DNA of 64,000 nt from the NCBI GenBank assembly GCA_012845835.1, contig JABAKD010000002.1:2568501-2632500 (forward strand), in the 5' to 3' direction. The translations under genes and the position numbers were made by a program. This document shows positions 1 through 11,613 of this stretch, piece by piece (within the stretch, counting starts at the first letter, position 1; each line of letters opens with the position of its first letter). The stretch comes from Undaria pinnatifida (taxonomy: Eukaryota; Sar; Phaeophyceae; Laminariales; Alariaceae). The notes under the pieces are model-generated. The model did no database searches. It was not told the DNA's origin and was given only the letters and a program-made list of their open reading frames with translations.

Positions 1-785
1 GGAAGAAAAAATGCTGAATTGTTCTCGCGATAAAAACGAAGAACGCACGTACGGTAATGGGAAGGGGGAAGAAGAGCCCGCTATGCGACCCCGGATCTGA
101 GTTAGTACTGGGAGAGGGAGCGCGAGAGTAATGCGAAGATAATTAATGGGACGGGGAAAAAAAAAGAAAAAAAGTATGAACAGTTTAAATTATTTAATAG
201 CGAGTTCGGGTTGTGTCTAGCGATTCCATAGGCACTAAATACGAAACAGGTGCTATTCAACCAGCACTACAACGAAAGTAGGCACTACTCAAACCGGCAC
301 TATATGGGCATTCCCTACTTCATCATCGTCCCGGAGCGGTCCGCACACGACCATTCGAGCCAGGTACCATTTTTCGACAAAAGATAAGATCCGTTTGTAG
401 ATCAACAGGTTTTGTTATATTGTCGTACAGACGAGTGTGTATATTTTGTATTTTGTTGACACACGAGCGAATGTATCTGTAGCATGAGTATACACCTACC
501 GAAACTATGTTCTTCTGTGTTCCTGGACTGCAGCCATGATGGTCCTTATATCTAATTTGAGTGTTTGAGCCCCCCACGCCCCTAAGGAGGCTGGTGCTGA
601 TTAGCAGTGCAGCACAAACCAACGAAGTTACAAATTGCAAATTACCTCACACGAACTACCATGTACCTTACCCTGCTGGCATGCTGTACAGGTGTGTACA
701 TGCTGGTACTCGTCATCATGCCGGTGATCTCGTCCGAATTATATGAATACGTACGTCGTCTACAACAAAATGACTTGGAAGTATA
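1..785. other. No gene recognised
   Basis: AT-rich sequence with short open frames only. No splice-consistent exon, RNA gene or repeat family was identified. Confidence 0.6.
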
Positions 786-872
786 TAATACGCGCGATCG
801 GAGTATCACACACAGCTTGCAGAGATGAGTTTTCGACACAATCTTCGATCTCACAGCTGGAGTGTATTTTCT
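786..872 (-). repeat. Arm of TIR (MITE-like) family
   Basis: Reverse copy of the arm that reads aatacactccagctgtgaga outward, with cgatcggagtatcacacaca at the inner side. Only one arm is present here. Confidence 0.65.
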
Positions 873-894
873 TTTTTTTATAATAATAATGAAT

Positions 895-1186
895 CGGTCG
901 CCCCGGTGGCGTATCAGGTTATCCTCGAAGCTGGTATAGGTCAGTTTCGTGAGTTCGAATCCCCCCGAGTGCATACGTACTCGTATGAATTCGTGCGGAC
1001 TTTCACTTTGGCACAAATTGACTTGCGGAAAACGCGAGAGCGTGAGGTAGGAAACGCGATGAAAAATCGACGTGCAGTGGGATTGCTGAACCCTATGCGC
1101 GATAAAAAATGAAGGCAAGAGCACCTGTGACCACGGCTCATCCAGAAGCTGGACAGCAGACGTGTGCGAAAAAAAATAATAATAAT
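895..1186 (+). mobile_element. tRNA-derived SINE, full-length copy
   Basis: The head has a tRNA-like A box (tggcgtatcagg, near 907) and B box (gagttcgaatcc, near 951). A conserved body follows, ending near ccagaagctgga, then an A-rich/AAT tail. The family occurs eight times in this window in both orientations. The body contains no protein-coding frame of its own. Confidence 0.8.
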
Positions 1187-1442
1187 GTTGTCGGAGGGCA
1201 AAAAATAAATAAATAATAATAATGGTTGTACGATGCACGACGAGTTTTTCACGAGCATAGTAGTGATGAGCAGCAGCAAAGTAACGCGTGGCAGATATTT
1301 AAATATTACTAGTAGTAGACGAGAGCTGTCGAGGGAGCTGTGTCGGGGTGGCGTCCGTGTGGCTACCGGGTGTGCTGTGTGTTGTGTGTTGTGTGCTGTG
1401 TCGTTGGATACATGCTATGATATACCTGGTATACAGGTATCA

Positions 1443-1596
1443 GGTTGTTGTTTACACATTAACTCGCATAATCAAGTCCGGCATGGCCACAGGACAGGCT
1501 CCATCACTACTGTGGAGCGGGTGGGTTGGTGTTTTAAAACCCCAGCATAATAAACCAAAACTGGTCCGCGCATACGATGTATACCAAATGTGCATA
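1443..1596 (-). repeat. Short repeat with GTT head, reverse copy
   Basis: ttaactcgcataatcaagtc and ccacaggacaggctccatca follow a short GTTGTTG; this is the reverse of the family at 2383. Confidence 0.55.
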
Positions 1597-1703
1597 TTAA
1601 TATGATACGACCAAGCTTCCCAGTGTCGCAGGTGTGGTTAGTCCCGGGGGTGTCTGCTGCAAGTCAAAGGTGAAGTTGAAAAGGGGGACAAGAGTCTACT
1701 CGT

Positions 1704-1982
1704 AAAAACTAAAGCAAAAGCAATTACTATTGATAATAGCCACTGCCCTTGTGACCGGACAGGTAACACCGACCAGCACGAACGAGTTCATAGCTTAATC
1801 TATCTACCTGACGATATCATCGTATATATAGCTGAAGTCTTGTAAAAACTAAAGCAAAAACAACTACTATTAACAATAGCCACTGCCCTTGTGACCGGAC
1901 AGGTAACACCGACCAGCACGAACGAGTTCGTTAATAGCTTAATCTATCTACCTCCTATATCACCGTGTATATAGCTGAAGTA
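1704..1982 (+). repeat. Tandem duplication, about 137 bp
   Basis: Two units, each with gtaaaaactaaagcaaaa, ccactgcccttgtgaccgga and caggtaacaccgaccagcac, ending in atatagctgaagt. Confidence 0.75.
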
Positions 1983-2382
1983 GTCGTACACATCTCCCAA
2001 AAAAAAGTAAAGTGGAATCGGAAGTCATACTTGCAGTGCGTACCCAGGTATGTAATTAGTTACGTAGACACGCCAGCAGGGGGGGTTAGCGATGTAAGGG
2101 GTAAGGCAAGCTACCACGCGCAAGCCAACACAGCGCTATGATACGAAAACAAAAAAAAAAACGCGTCCGATCCACCAGGTAAGCAACAAAATGAAAAACG
2201 ACGTAAGACAACCACGTGTGTATGCATTTTGCACGTATTCATATTAATTCATGGTGTAAATACATATACCTGGGATACGTGAGCTCGCTTGCCGGGGGAA
2301 GCGTACGAGCAATAAAATACAAGTACGAGTATCATTATCAGGTATGTATACCAATTCCACTTTGTGTACTTGTATGTTTCTG

Positions 2383-2535
2383 GCGGAGGCATGAATTGCG
2401 TCAGCTGTGATATATGCGTGTACCACCTTTGGTTTGTGCTTTTTCCCTGGGGTATTCCTCAGCTCCAGAGTGACTGGAGCCTGTCCTGTGACGACGGACT
2501 TGATTGTGCGAGTTAATGAGAGAACAACAACAACC
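2383..2535 (+). repeat. Short repeat with CAA tail, forward
   Basis: The family consensus runs through cagctgtgatatatgcgtgt, tccagagtgactggagcctg and gtgacgacggacttgattgt to a (CAA)n tail. The tail and dispersed, variable copies suggest a retroposed short element. Confidence 0.6.
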
Positions 2536-2585
2536 AGGTGCCTTTGTTTGGTATTGTCACATGGTATAGTATGTACGTATTTATA

Positions 2586-3245
2586 TTATAAAATTGCAAA
2601 TACACTTCAGCTGGGAGATCGAAGATTTTGTCGCAACTTATCTTTGCAAGCTGTGTGTGACACTCCGATCGCGCGTATTACTGGGTGTGTGTCCTCATGA
2701 AGGATATATTATAAAAATGAAAATACACTCCAGCTGTGAGATTGAAGATTTCGTCGAAACTCATCTTTGCAAGCTGTGTGACACTCCGATCGCGCGTATT
2801 ACGAGTTGTGTGTTCTCATAAAGGATATAGGTCGGCGACTCCCCTTACAACTACAGTGTAGCTATCAGGGTCAACAGGGTGATTTTAGTCAGTCTGTGCG
2901 CGGAAACTATAAAACACGTTTTCTAGGGGGACAAAATCTGACAGCTGTGGAGGGAAATGTATCCTTTTATCAAGTGAATCCTATAAGTTATGAAAATTTT
3001 AAATACACTCCAGCTGTGAGATTGAAGTTTTTGTCGAAACTCATCTTTGCAAGCTGTGTGTGATACTCCAAAGGATGTAAAGGTCGGCGACTCCCGTTGG
3101 AACTACACTTGGTGTAGCTTGTACCACGGTCAACAGGGTGATGTTAATCAGTCTGTGCGCGGAAACTATGAAACCCGTTTTTGAGAGGGACAAAATCTGA
3201 CAGCTGTGGAAGGAAATGCAACAGTTTATCAAGTGTATCCTGTAA
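2586..3245 (+). repeat. Three head-to-tail copies of the TIR family
   Basis: Copies begin near 2590, 2715 and 2998, each with the arm aatacact(c/t)cagctg. The second and third go on through ggtcggcgactcccctt, tcagggtcaacagggtgat and gacaaaatctgacagctgtg. The first is cut after the arm. This gives the extended consensus of the element. Confidence 0.7.
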
Positions 3246-4054
3246 GTCGTATTTATATCTGGAAGCCATTAATTAACGGTTAATGGTCTGATATCGTCAA
3301 CACGCATTGCGGAGCAGATACAAGAATACCGAACCACACATAGCAAAGCAAGGGCGTGTGTGAAAGGAGAGGAGAGAGGAGAGGTAGGGGGAAAGAGGGG
3401 AGGGGAGATGGGGGGAGGGTTCGTTTGAGGGGCCTAGGGGCCTGGTGTGAGTACATTATTGAACTAATGAAACGCCTCTGCTCGTGGTAATAACACTATT
3501 AATAGCAGATCTACGGCAACTGCACAGAGTACTGTTTGTTCAAAAATAACAGCCAATGGCACGTACACAGACCCAGGATCCAGAACCCAGAACCCAGAAC
3601 CTACAAAACAGAACTTAGAACCCCTTGAATCCAGAACCCAGGCAGAGCGCAGACGCCGCCAGCAGGCAGCACCCAGCACCATCATGGACACACAAAAAAA
3701 ATAATAATCAAGCGCAACACACGTTAAGATCCACGATTTGAAGACCCGTGGCGATATATACGAACGTTGTGATCATGATGAGATTAGGCGCCATATTTCG
3801 TTTTTTTTTTGTTTCTTTTTTTTTGTTTTTTTCAACGAAAAAAAAACCCTCCGTGGCCGGCCGCCTGAGGCCGCCTGATGGATTGCTAGCACCTACGAGT
3901 ATTATCACCTATCCCCTTATCATACATAGACATAAGGCGCGTGCTTACGATAGAGATATTAAGGTATACCGTTTTTTGGCGAGGGGCGTGTTGTGAATGA
4001 CGGGGCTTCTCAACCCAAAATCGTTGGAAATATGTCATTTTTTGCATGATTCTC

Positions 4055-4345
4055 GCTGTATATACCTACGTAGGCCATGGGATTTTATACTATCCGCGAT
4101 AAAGCAGGTTTATTGTATTTTTCTCCAAAATCGTTTTTTGGGGTTAAGAAGGACCTGCTTAAGGAGGTTTTTTCTTGACCTTCCAGAGTGATGAACCTCC
4201 GAAAGAAAGGGGTTCATACCTAGGCCATGGGATTTTTCATCCGCGATAAAGCGGCATGTATTTATCACAAATCGTTTTCTGGGGTTAAGAAGGACGTGTC
4301 TTGAGGAGGTTTTTTCTTGACCTTCCAGAGTGAGGAACCTCTAAA
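4055..4345 (+). repeat. Tandem duplication, about 150 bp
   Basis: cctacgtaggccatgggatt and cctaggccatgggatttttc start two units. Each continues through ccgcgataaagc, ttctggggttaagaagga and aggaggttttttcttgacct. Confidence 0.6.
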
Positions 4346-4544
4346 AAAAATTGGTTCACCTCTATCGTGGCTATCGTGGCACGCGCCTTGACCCCCCTTC
4401 CCCCCCCCCCTCTCGCCCACAGAGCAGCCCTGCAAGAGTTTCGACAAAGTCTCGATCTCAAAGCCGAGAGTGAGGTTGGTGTCTTTCGAGTACTGACGCG
4501 TGCTACAATAGAGGCGCGCCAACCATGTTTTTTCTGAGGTTGTT

Positions 4545-4634
4545 CCTCAATTCGGGAGCCCCGAACCCCTCCCTATACTAAATCCAAGTAATTTTGTCCC
4601 CATAGACGGGTTTCTAGTTGTAAAGGGGATAACC
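4545..4634. mobile_element. TTAA micro-element, degenerate left end
   Basis: The core ccctccctatactaaatcca and the right end agttgtaaaggggataa are clear; the left terminus has decayed. Confidence 0.5.
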
Positions 4635-5317
4635 CTCTCCCAACAACTGATTTGAAGAAAAGCAAAACTACTGCTGCATACCGGATGAAAAATTCCATGG
4701 CCTAGATACACAACGAGAATCGCGCGCGCAAAAAAGTGTCCTATTATTTATTTATTTTTCCGACGATTAAGGGGTTAAGGAGCCCCGTCATGCAGGAACC
4801 GTTTCAGACGAAAACTGCCACCTCTGTCGTAGCATGCGTCTGCTTGCTTCTTAGGACAGGGCATCGCAGTGAAATTGGTGTCTTTCAGAATGTGTGTTTT
4901 CATGAACAAGGCAACGCAGGCGGCAGCAGTCGCATCGACAGCAGCAGTACCGACAGCAGTAGCGCCGACAGCAGTGGCAGCGCCGACAGCTGTGTGAAGA
5001 GGGGGGCTGGGACAAATGTTTTTCGGGTGTTGGACTATAAAGCGGGGTGTTCTGCTCGCTACGAAGTGCACAGCTTTAGCTATCGGCTACTTCCAAGATT
5101 GGGTACTGCATCAAGTACACCACGACAATAACCCACCACCCAGCCGAAGCAGCACAGCAAGCGGTAGCGGTAGCGGTGGTGGTGGTGGTGGTGGCGGTGG
5201 ATATGCGCTGGGGGGGGTAGATGGGGTGGGGGGGAGACTCTAAAGTGCTGCGCTGATTGAAATCGGTGCATTGATCTACTTATGAATACGTATGAATATT
5301 ATATAATAGACCTGTAT

Positions 5318-5440
5318 CCTTCACGAGGGTATACTCACTCCGTATCACGCGTGATCGAAGTATCACACGCAGCCTGCAAAGCTGAGTTTTGATTGAAGTC
5401 CTTTTTGGTCGATCTCACAGCTGAAGTGTGTTTTTTCAGT
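5318..5440 (-). repeat. Arm of TIR family
   Basis: Reverse arm: ccttcacgagggtatac, then gatcgaagtatcacacgcag and gatctcacagctgaagtgtg. Confidence 0.65.
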
Positions 5441-5534
5441 TTTTTATATCAACTGACGTAATCGGCGGGTATATTACTGTCGTTTCATTCTCCGTCGTTG
5501 GTCATGGTAGCAGCAGGTCAGAGGTATAAACAGA

Positions 5535-6232
5535 CAATGCAGTTTCTATCCATCGGCGGCGTTATCGACGAAGACGCTGGCCTCATGGTTGAGATCAATC
5601 GACCGGCCCGACTCATGAGAGCATGCTACAAGCGGTACGGCCCTGAACTATAGGATATGACGAACGCCCGGCTCAGCCTGAAGCCCCGCCTGCTAGGCCG
5701 AGGTGGTTGAGACCCTGCTGTACCGTGTGTGACGTATGTAGACAATCAACGCGGCTCACTAACTATGTCGAGCTCCGAAAAGACGCACCTCGCAGTCCTC
5801 CGGCGAGTCCTTGGCTTCTAGCGTCGTGCCGACCGTATCAACCTCTCGTACGCCAAGGGCCTCAAGAATACACAATTTGAGAGCATTGAGAGCGATCCTC
5901 CGGAAACGGCTGCTTTTCTTTGCCGGGCTATGGTACGGCGAAAGGGGTGATTGTCAAGTTGGACGGTGTATGCGCAGATAGCCGATGGAAAAAAAACGGC
6001 ATCAGGTGGGCCACCGAACCATTGCCTGAGATCGCTGAGAGACGACCTCGCCGTTTTTGGATCTACGGAAGATTCCCCATGGAAGGCTGAAGTTGAAAAC
6101 GTGTCCGCCCAGCTAATAAGGTGTGCTTGCAAATGGTACCGAGGGATCCTCGAAGCAGCCAAACGGTTCATGGCCAGGTGGCACTTAGAGGTGGAAAATA
6201 AGAGCTCGCGGCGCCTCGCAGCCGGATGCGTG
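5535..6232 (+). mobile_element. Decayed LINE-type reverse transcriptase tail
   Basis: Conceptual translation gives QTMQFLSIGGVIDEDAGLMV and RLMRACYKRYGPEL followed by a stop. After frame changes come ILRKRLLFFAG, then LRDDLAVFGSTE and CKWYRGILEAAKRFMARWH. This order is typical of the C-terminal part of non-LTR retrotransposon polymerases that follows the catalytic core. At least two stops and two frameshifts make it inactive. The catalytic YxDD region is absent, so it is a 5'-truncated insertion. Confidence 0.7.
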
Positions 6233-6235
6233 ACG

Positions 6236-7465
6236 CACAAAGCCGGAAGGGGGGTGGGGGGGGGTAGGGAAGCCACTGATGTTGGAGATAGCAAGAAGTG
6301 CACGACAGACAGGGTAGCAAGTACCAAGGCACCAGGCCGACTAAGAGGTAGAACATGTCTACGTAGCCTCAAGCTTCTGCGACTACCTTGTGATGTGTTG
6401 TTGCTCTTGTTGTTTGGAACGTTTGCCCCACCCCCCTCGGTTGTGCAGTGTCAGCCGATACTGCGGTAGTACCGCCGCCAGTATGCGGATTCTCGCTTAA
6501 ACGGTTGCCTCATTTCCCCTTTCATCCCATTTTCTCCTCCCTTCCTTCCCCCTTCTGCCTTCGCTTCTCTTATTTTAATTATGTTTCCGTTTTGCTTTTG
6601 CCCTTTCTGTTTTCCCTTTGTGAGCCCTTTGGAGGCTATTTGGGCGATCGTGTCGGTATGGACACCGCCACCGTTGAAAGATACAGTAAGTAGAGGACAG
6701 GCCAAGCAGCAATGCTCCAACCCTTTTTTAGATGCAGTCGGGGCTCAGTTTAGGTTTTGCTCCGATGCCGTGTGGGTGGTGTCGTCTGCTGTGCTGCCGC
6801 GTGGTTGCTTGCTTAGTTGTTCGGCTTTGTTTTCGCCTTCGGCACGGCGTCGGCGATGACGGTATTGTCACCACTTGCCGGTAGCTAGTCTGTCAGAAGA
6901 AGTGCACAGGTGACATGCGGCAATGCTCGTACTCCTACAGCAGTAGGGTCGTTCGAAACCCACTGTGGTTGCTGCCCCCGACGTGGTTGGTTGGATGGCT
7001 TCATCTTCTTTGTTGCTCGCTGCTGGCTCTCTGTTGTGCTTTGTCTTCCGTTTTTCTCGTGCCGTCCTGTTTCCTCTTGCTTAATTATTTGTTTCTAATG
7101 TTTTTCCCTTTTCGTATTTTTGTTCATCTTTTACCTTTTTTTTTGTTTTGCTGCTGCTGCAATTAGTCTGGTGTGCTGGCTTGCACGGGTTTGCTTTTTT
7201 CCCCCGTTCTCATTTGTGCGATTGGCATTGCATGCCCAAATTACCTAGCTGCATTTGACACGTGTATTTCTGTCTCGCAGTTCGTGAGCACAGAGCCCGT
7301 CTCTCTATAGGGCGTCAACACGGACACTGGTTTCTGCTGGATGTAGATGGGTAGATGGGTGGAAAGGTGAGAATAATGTGACGAGCACACACGTTCTCCT
7401 ATTCATGGTATATTATCATATGATACCACTGATATCTCCTATCGTCATCGATCACACCATAATAA
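6236..7465. other. No gene; diverged dispersed repeat
   Basis: T-rich sequence. The part at about 7150-7345 resembles 19380-19540 and 21270-21470 (ctggcttgcac, gagctcgtctct, cactggttgtgctgg), so it is a dispersed repeat. No coding evidence. Confidence 0.5.
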
Positions 7466-7467
7466 TA

Positions 7468-7541
7468 ATGGTATTCCTCAGCTCCAGAGTGACTGGAGCC
7501 TGTCCTGTGACCACGGACTTGATTATGCGAGTTAATGTGAG

Positions 7542-7574
<33 letters not shown>

Positions 7575-7575
7575 A
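7468..7575 (+). repeat. Short repeat with CAA tail, forward
   Basis: ctccagagtgactggagcct, then ccacggacttgattatgcga and a long pure (CAA)n run. Confidence 0.6.
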
Positions 7576-8010
7576 TCATAACATCATCGTGCACATTCAA
7601 ATGTCATTTGATGATCGTGGCGCGCTCGTTCTTCGTTTCCCCTCTCCCCTCCTCTCCCCGCCCCCCCCCCATCCACCCCGGTCCCCCTCCCCCCTTCCCT
7701 TTCCCTCCCCTGCCTCCCTTCCCCTTCTCGTTCTTCTCACCCTATTTCCGTTCGCCCTGCCACCCGGGGGCTGAGATGACGTCAGCGAATGAGAGCTAGA
7801 ATCACGACATTCCGTCTTCACAACACATATTAGATGTGTATGCCGTAGACGCTGTAAGCTCAACAACACTGACAATGCCACCCACCACTACCTCCACCAA
7901 CACCACCAACACCACCAACACCACCACCACCACCACCACCACGAGAACCACGACCAAAACGCTCTTTAACAGTGTACCCTAAGACCCTTTTCATACAGTC
8001 GGACTTGTCA

Positions 8011-8151
8011 GTCGAAAACGGCCGTTTTCGACTGAAGCCCAAATCGGGCTTTCTTACACAGTCGAAAAAGAGCTCTTTCGACTAAACTTTTTTCGACTGA
8101 GTTCTCCGACTGGGGGATCCAGTCGAAAAACTTGACTTTTTCGACTGGATC
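8011..8151. repeat. Cluster of AGTCGAAAA palindromes
   Basis: Three hairpin-forming sites: a perfect 26-bp palindrome at 8009-8034 (arm cagtcgaaaacgg), one at 8060-8083 (agtcgaaaaagag), and one at 8116-8151 (15-bp arm gatccagtcgaaaaa, 6-nt loop). Single half-sites lie between them. Confidence 0.8.
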
Positions 8152-8509
8152 TGTCAGTCCAGAAGATCAGCCGAAAAACTTTTACTCCTGTTTTTAGAAC
8201 CCATCGCGTCCCACCACAAAACACCCACCCACATGCCCACACACCCATACCAGGTACCACATAGCAGTATCATACAACAGCGCCGACGCTGCCTTGGCTA
8301 TCACTGCTGTTGCTTCTCGCCGCAAGTCAGCGTGCCGCGCTCCTAGCTCCGCTCGCCAGCAGCGTGTATCACACGACAGCAGTAGCGCGCGTTATCGATG
8401 CCGTTTTGCCAACAACGGCTACGCCTGCTGTAGCTTTGGCGGCTCTCGGCTGAGTGCAACGCCACGAACGTAAAAACCAGGCGCCTCTAATATCAGTACT
8501 ATTAATGGT

Positions 8510-8810
8510 ACTTTTTTTTCACACTTGTACTTTTCAGCTTCTGGACAAGCCGTGGTCACAGGTGTCGTCTCTTCTTCCCCCCGGTTCTTGCCTTCACTTT
8601 TCATCGCGCATAGAGTTCAGCAATTCTACCGCTCGTCGATTTTTCATTGAGTGTTGCTAACTCACGCTCTCGCGTTTTCCACAGGTCAATTCGTGCTCAA
8701 GAAAAAGTCCCCACGAATTTATACGAGTATGCGCTCGGGGGCATTCGAGCTCACGAAACTGACCTCTACCAGGCTCGAGGATATCCTGAGACGCCACCGG
8801 GACGACCGGG
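8510..8810 (-). mobile_element. tRNA-derived SINE, reverse copy
   Basis: Reverse complement of the family described at 895: the tail (T run, ttttcagcttctggacaagc) is at the left, and the B box and A box are at the right, ending in ccaccgggacgacc. Confidence 0.8.
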
Positions 8811-8829
8811 TAGTACTCGGGTAGTACTG

Positions 8830-9720
8830 CAACCCCCCAGCCCCCCCTCCCCCGCCCCCCGCCCATTAGTTTCCCCCACTTTTCCCCCGTCCTCCGCCTA
8901 CTAGCTCTCTCACCCTGTGTTGGATTATGTCCCAGTCAACGCTGATACTTGAAGCATCAATACAAATACTGCTAGCTAGTCAGTGCTACCATCAATACTC
9001 ATGCTGCCCCCCCCCCCCCCCCCCCCGCCCTCCGCCTACTATCTCTCCCATGAATCTGATTGGATGGGGGCATCGGCAGCAGCCAATCAGCGGAGTAAAG
9101 AACAACAGAACAAAATGTGTTTCGTGTGCGTGGCCGCTATATCTGGCTGCTGAGATCCAAAACTAACCGATACTTATGCTGCGACCCCCAACCCCCCCCC
9201 TGCCCTTCGCCTACTCTCTCCCACCCCTCTTCTGTGGATTGCCTTAATCTCCCCTGTTGAATTTGATTGAATGGCCGCTTCGACGGCAGCCAAATAGCAG
9301 ACTCGCTAGCAATAAATCAACAACTGGGAATTTGTTTGGTCGCTATATCTGGCCATTGAGACCCAAAACCAACCAATACTGGTTCTGTAACTCCCCCCCC
9401 CTCCGCTTACTATCTCTCCCCCATTTTTTGGGTTGCATTTGATTGGACCGGGGCTTCGACGGTAGCCAATCAGGGGGCTCGCTAACAATAAATCATAAAC
9501 TTATGATTGCTTGCGGTTGCTAGGCCTGGCTGCTGAGATCAAACACCAACCTATACCATTTCGGCGACCCCCCCCCCCCCCCCCCCCCACGCGCGCGCTC
9601 CCTCCGCCATTTCTCCCCCCCCTTCTTTGGTTGAATTTGATTGGATGGGGACTTTCACGGCAGCCCGCTAGCAGTAACACAAGAGCTTCTCGTTAGGACG
9701 CTATACCGAGCTGCTAAGCT
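8830..9720 (+). repeat. Tandem array, five units of about 170-210 bp
   Basis: Each unit has a C tract, cgcctactatctctccc, then tttgattggatgggg, acggcagccaatcag, ctcgctagcaataaatc and a ctgctgagatcaaaaccaac-like end. Units begin near the C tracts at 8830, 9007, 9188, 9393 and 9568. Confidence 0.65.
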
Positions 9721-9760
9721 CCAAAGCTGGCCAAAAAAATTGTAGCATCTGCTGGGCACG

Positions 9761-9889
9761 ATGCTGCGGAGGTTGGTGCTCCGCTTTAGCGAAGAGGGGA
9801 TCGGGGGGGGGAGCGCCACGAGCGTGGTCAAGTCGGGAATTTCCAAGCAGGCCGTGGAGGCAATCGGCTTGGATTCGGATCACGAGGAG
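9761..9889 (+). CDS. Isolated candidate exon, unknown product
   Basis: From ATG 9761 to a gtatga donor there are 43 open codons of non-repetitive composition: MLRRLVLRFSEEGIGGGSAT, then SVVKSGISKQAVEAIGLDSD. No partner exon, known domain or polyadenylation signal was recognised nearby; both flanks are repeats. It could be a captured gene fragment or chance. Confidence 0.3.
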
Positions 9890-9954
9890 GTATGATAAGA
9901 TATGACTGTTGTTGTTGTTCTCACATCTACCTTTGTGAGGAGCCATTGATACCG

Positions 9955-10200
9955 GCCGAAAGGCGACAAGCAGCGCGATCTAATCAATCGTCCTAGGAAA
10001 AGCTTGAGGCAACAATCTGACTGTCGTCATGCCTCACGCTTGCGCTCAAATATAGCTTGTTGCGTTGCCGTTCGAACGCACCTCCTACACCAGCAGCTAT
10101 TAATGAGATCACTTCATGTGGCCAATACCGTAATCGTCAGCTTTTTTCGTCAAATTTTGCGTCTCAAGTCCCCAAGAGGCTCACTTGCAGAACTGCTCCC
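9955..10200 (+). repeat. Dispersed repeat with GCCGATGCCGTAATCG core
   Basis: gaaaagcttgaggcaac, gtcgtcatgcctcacgcttg, acctcctacaccagcagct, aataccgtaatcgtcagctt. Other copies: 12780-12980 (part), 17240-17440, 25775-25995, 28650-28880, and reverse at 56545-56730. Confidence 0.55.
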
Positions 10201-10851
10201 ACGTTTGGAGGTACAAACGACTCGGGAATTGTGTAGATGCGCGTTTTTGTTTTTTTGCAGTTCTAACGGTTTCAGAACTGGGTCCACGATTTTAGATATA
10301 CAGATTGTCTGGGAGTTGAAGTGAGACATGTTTTGTAGTTTCACCGCACATCGGCGTTTGATACGTGTCGTCTGTGAATTTGACTTGGTTGGGGAAATAA
10401 TGGTGCCACCACTCGTGGCGACGGCAGTGCAAGCTAGGGCGGCCTCAGGTGGCCGTGTTTGCGGTGGTGTTGGTGGTGTTGGTGATGTTGGTGGTGGTGG
10501 AGTTGGTGTTGACGGTGTTGGTGTTGGTGTTGGTGTTGGTGTTGGTGATGTTGTGAATTGTAGAGCATTTTTGAGGCGGTTGCCTTGAGAAGGCGGTTTG
10601 CCTCGGCGACTTTTTCATGACTTGAATGCCTCTAAACCTTTTTTGTTACCTCAATGCTTACCCTAGCTGGCAATGTGTCTCTTCTTAGCTCCCCCCAAAC
10701 CCCGATTTCAAAGAGTTCGCACGTATTGCGGAACATTTGTAAGTTAGTACCGTACTAGTGAACATTTAACTGGATTCGTATCACGCTCCAAGTTGCGAGC
10801 TATTAATATTAATAATTAACTATGTACGGCAGTACAGCTGCTGCTGTGTCG

Positions 10852-11570
10852 CGACATCGAGGATTCTATCGGAACCTCTTCTTTGCAAGCTGTGTGATAC
10901 TTCGATCGCCCGTGTTACGGGTTGTGTATGTCCTCATGGAGGATATGGGTTGGCGACTCCAGACGCGTGCCACGATAGAGGCATATGGTATACCTATTTT
11001 TGGCTGAAACGGTTTCTGAGTGGTGGGTCTCCTCAACCCAAAATCGCCGGAAAAAAAAATGCCGATTGGACATTTTTTTTTTGTTGCCGTGATTCTCGTT
11101 GTGTACCTAGGCCTTGGGACTTTGGTGGTTGTCCATCCAGTGGCAGTTTTTTTCCGTCTCCCAATAAGTTTTTGGGTCAAGAATGGCCTTAAGTTCCTAA
11201 AGGGAGAGGAACCTCCGAAAAAAATGTGGCGCGAACCTCTATCGTAGAACCCGTCTCCCCTTGACCCCTCTAGAGCCCCCGAACCTCTCCCTATACCAAA
11301 TTTAAGTAATTTGTCCCCAAAACGGGTTTCCAGTTGTAAAGAGGTCAACACTAGCTAGCACCAGGGTCAGCAGGGCGATACGAAGACGTTCGATCTCGGA
11401 TGACTTTAGAAATCTGTGCACGGAAACGATAAACCCGGTTGGAGGGGGACAAGCTGTGACGACTCTGTTGAACGCACCAGCTTATTATACTAAAAATAAA
11501 AAAATACACTCCAGCTGTGAGATCGAAGAAACTCATCTTTGCAAGCTGTGTGTGATACTTCGATATATGT
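10852..11570 (+). repeat. TIR-family fragments with nested elements
   Basis: An arm-like piece (ctttgcaagctgtgtgatac) at 10880-10960 is followed by a copy of the ACGCG-CTACGATAGAG repeat and a TTAA micro-element. Further family pieces lie at 11350-11460 and 11495-11570. The mosaic suggests successive insertions. Confidence 0.55.
11260..11348. mobile_element. TTAA micro-element
   Basis: From ttgacccctctagagccccc to gttgtaaagaggtcaa, with the family core tccctataccaaatttaagt. The flanking TTAA sites are mutated to TTGA and TCAA. Confidence 0.55.
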
Positions 11571-11613
11571 AGTCTTATCACCGGTTGGTTTACGTCATAT
11601 GATACAGGCATAT

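Noticed and set aside
900-970. A functional tRNA gene
   Set aside because: A and B boxes are present but the sequence recurs with a common long body and A-rich tail and cannot be folded into an obvious cloverleaf; it is a SINE head.
8830-9720. CRISPR-like array
   Set aside because: Units are long, imperfect and contiguous with no unique spacers, and the genome is eukaryotic.
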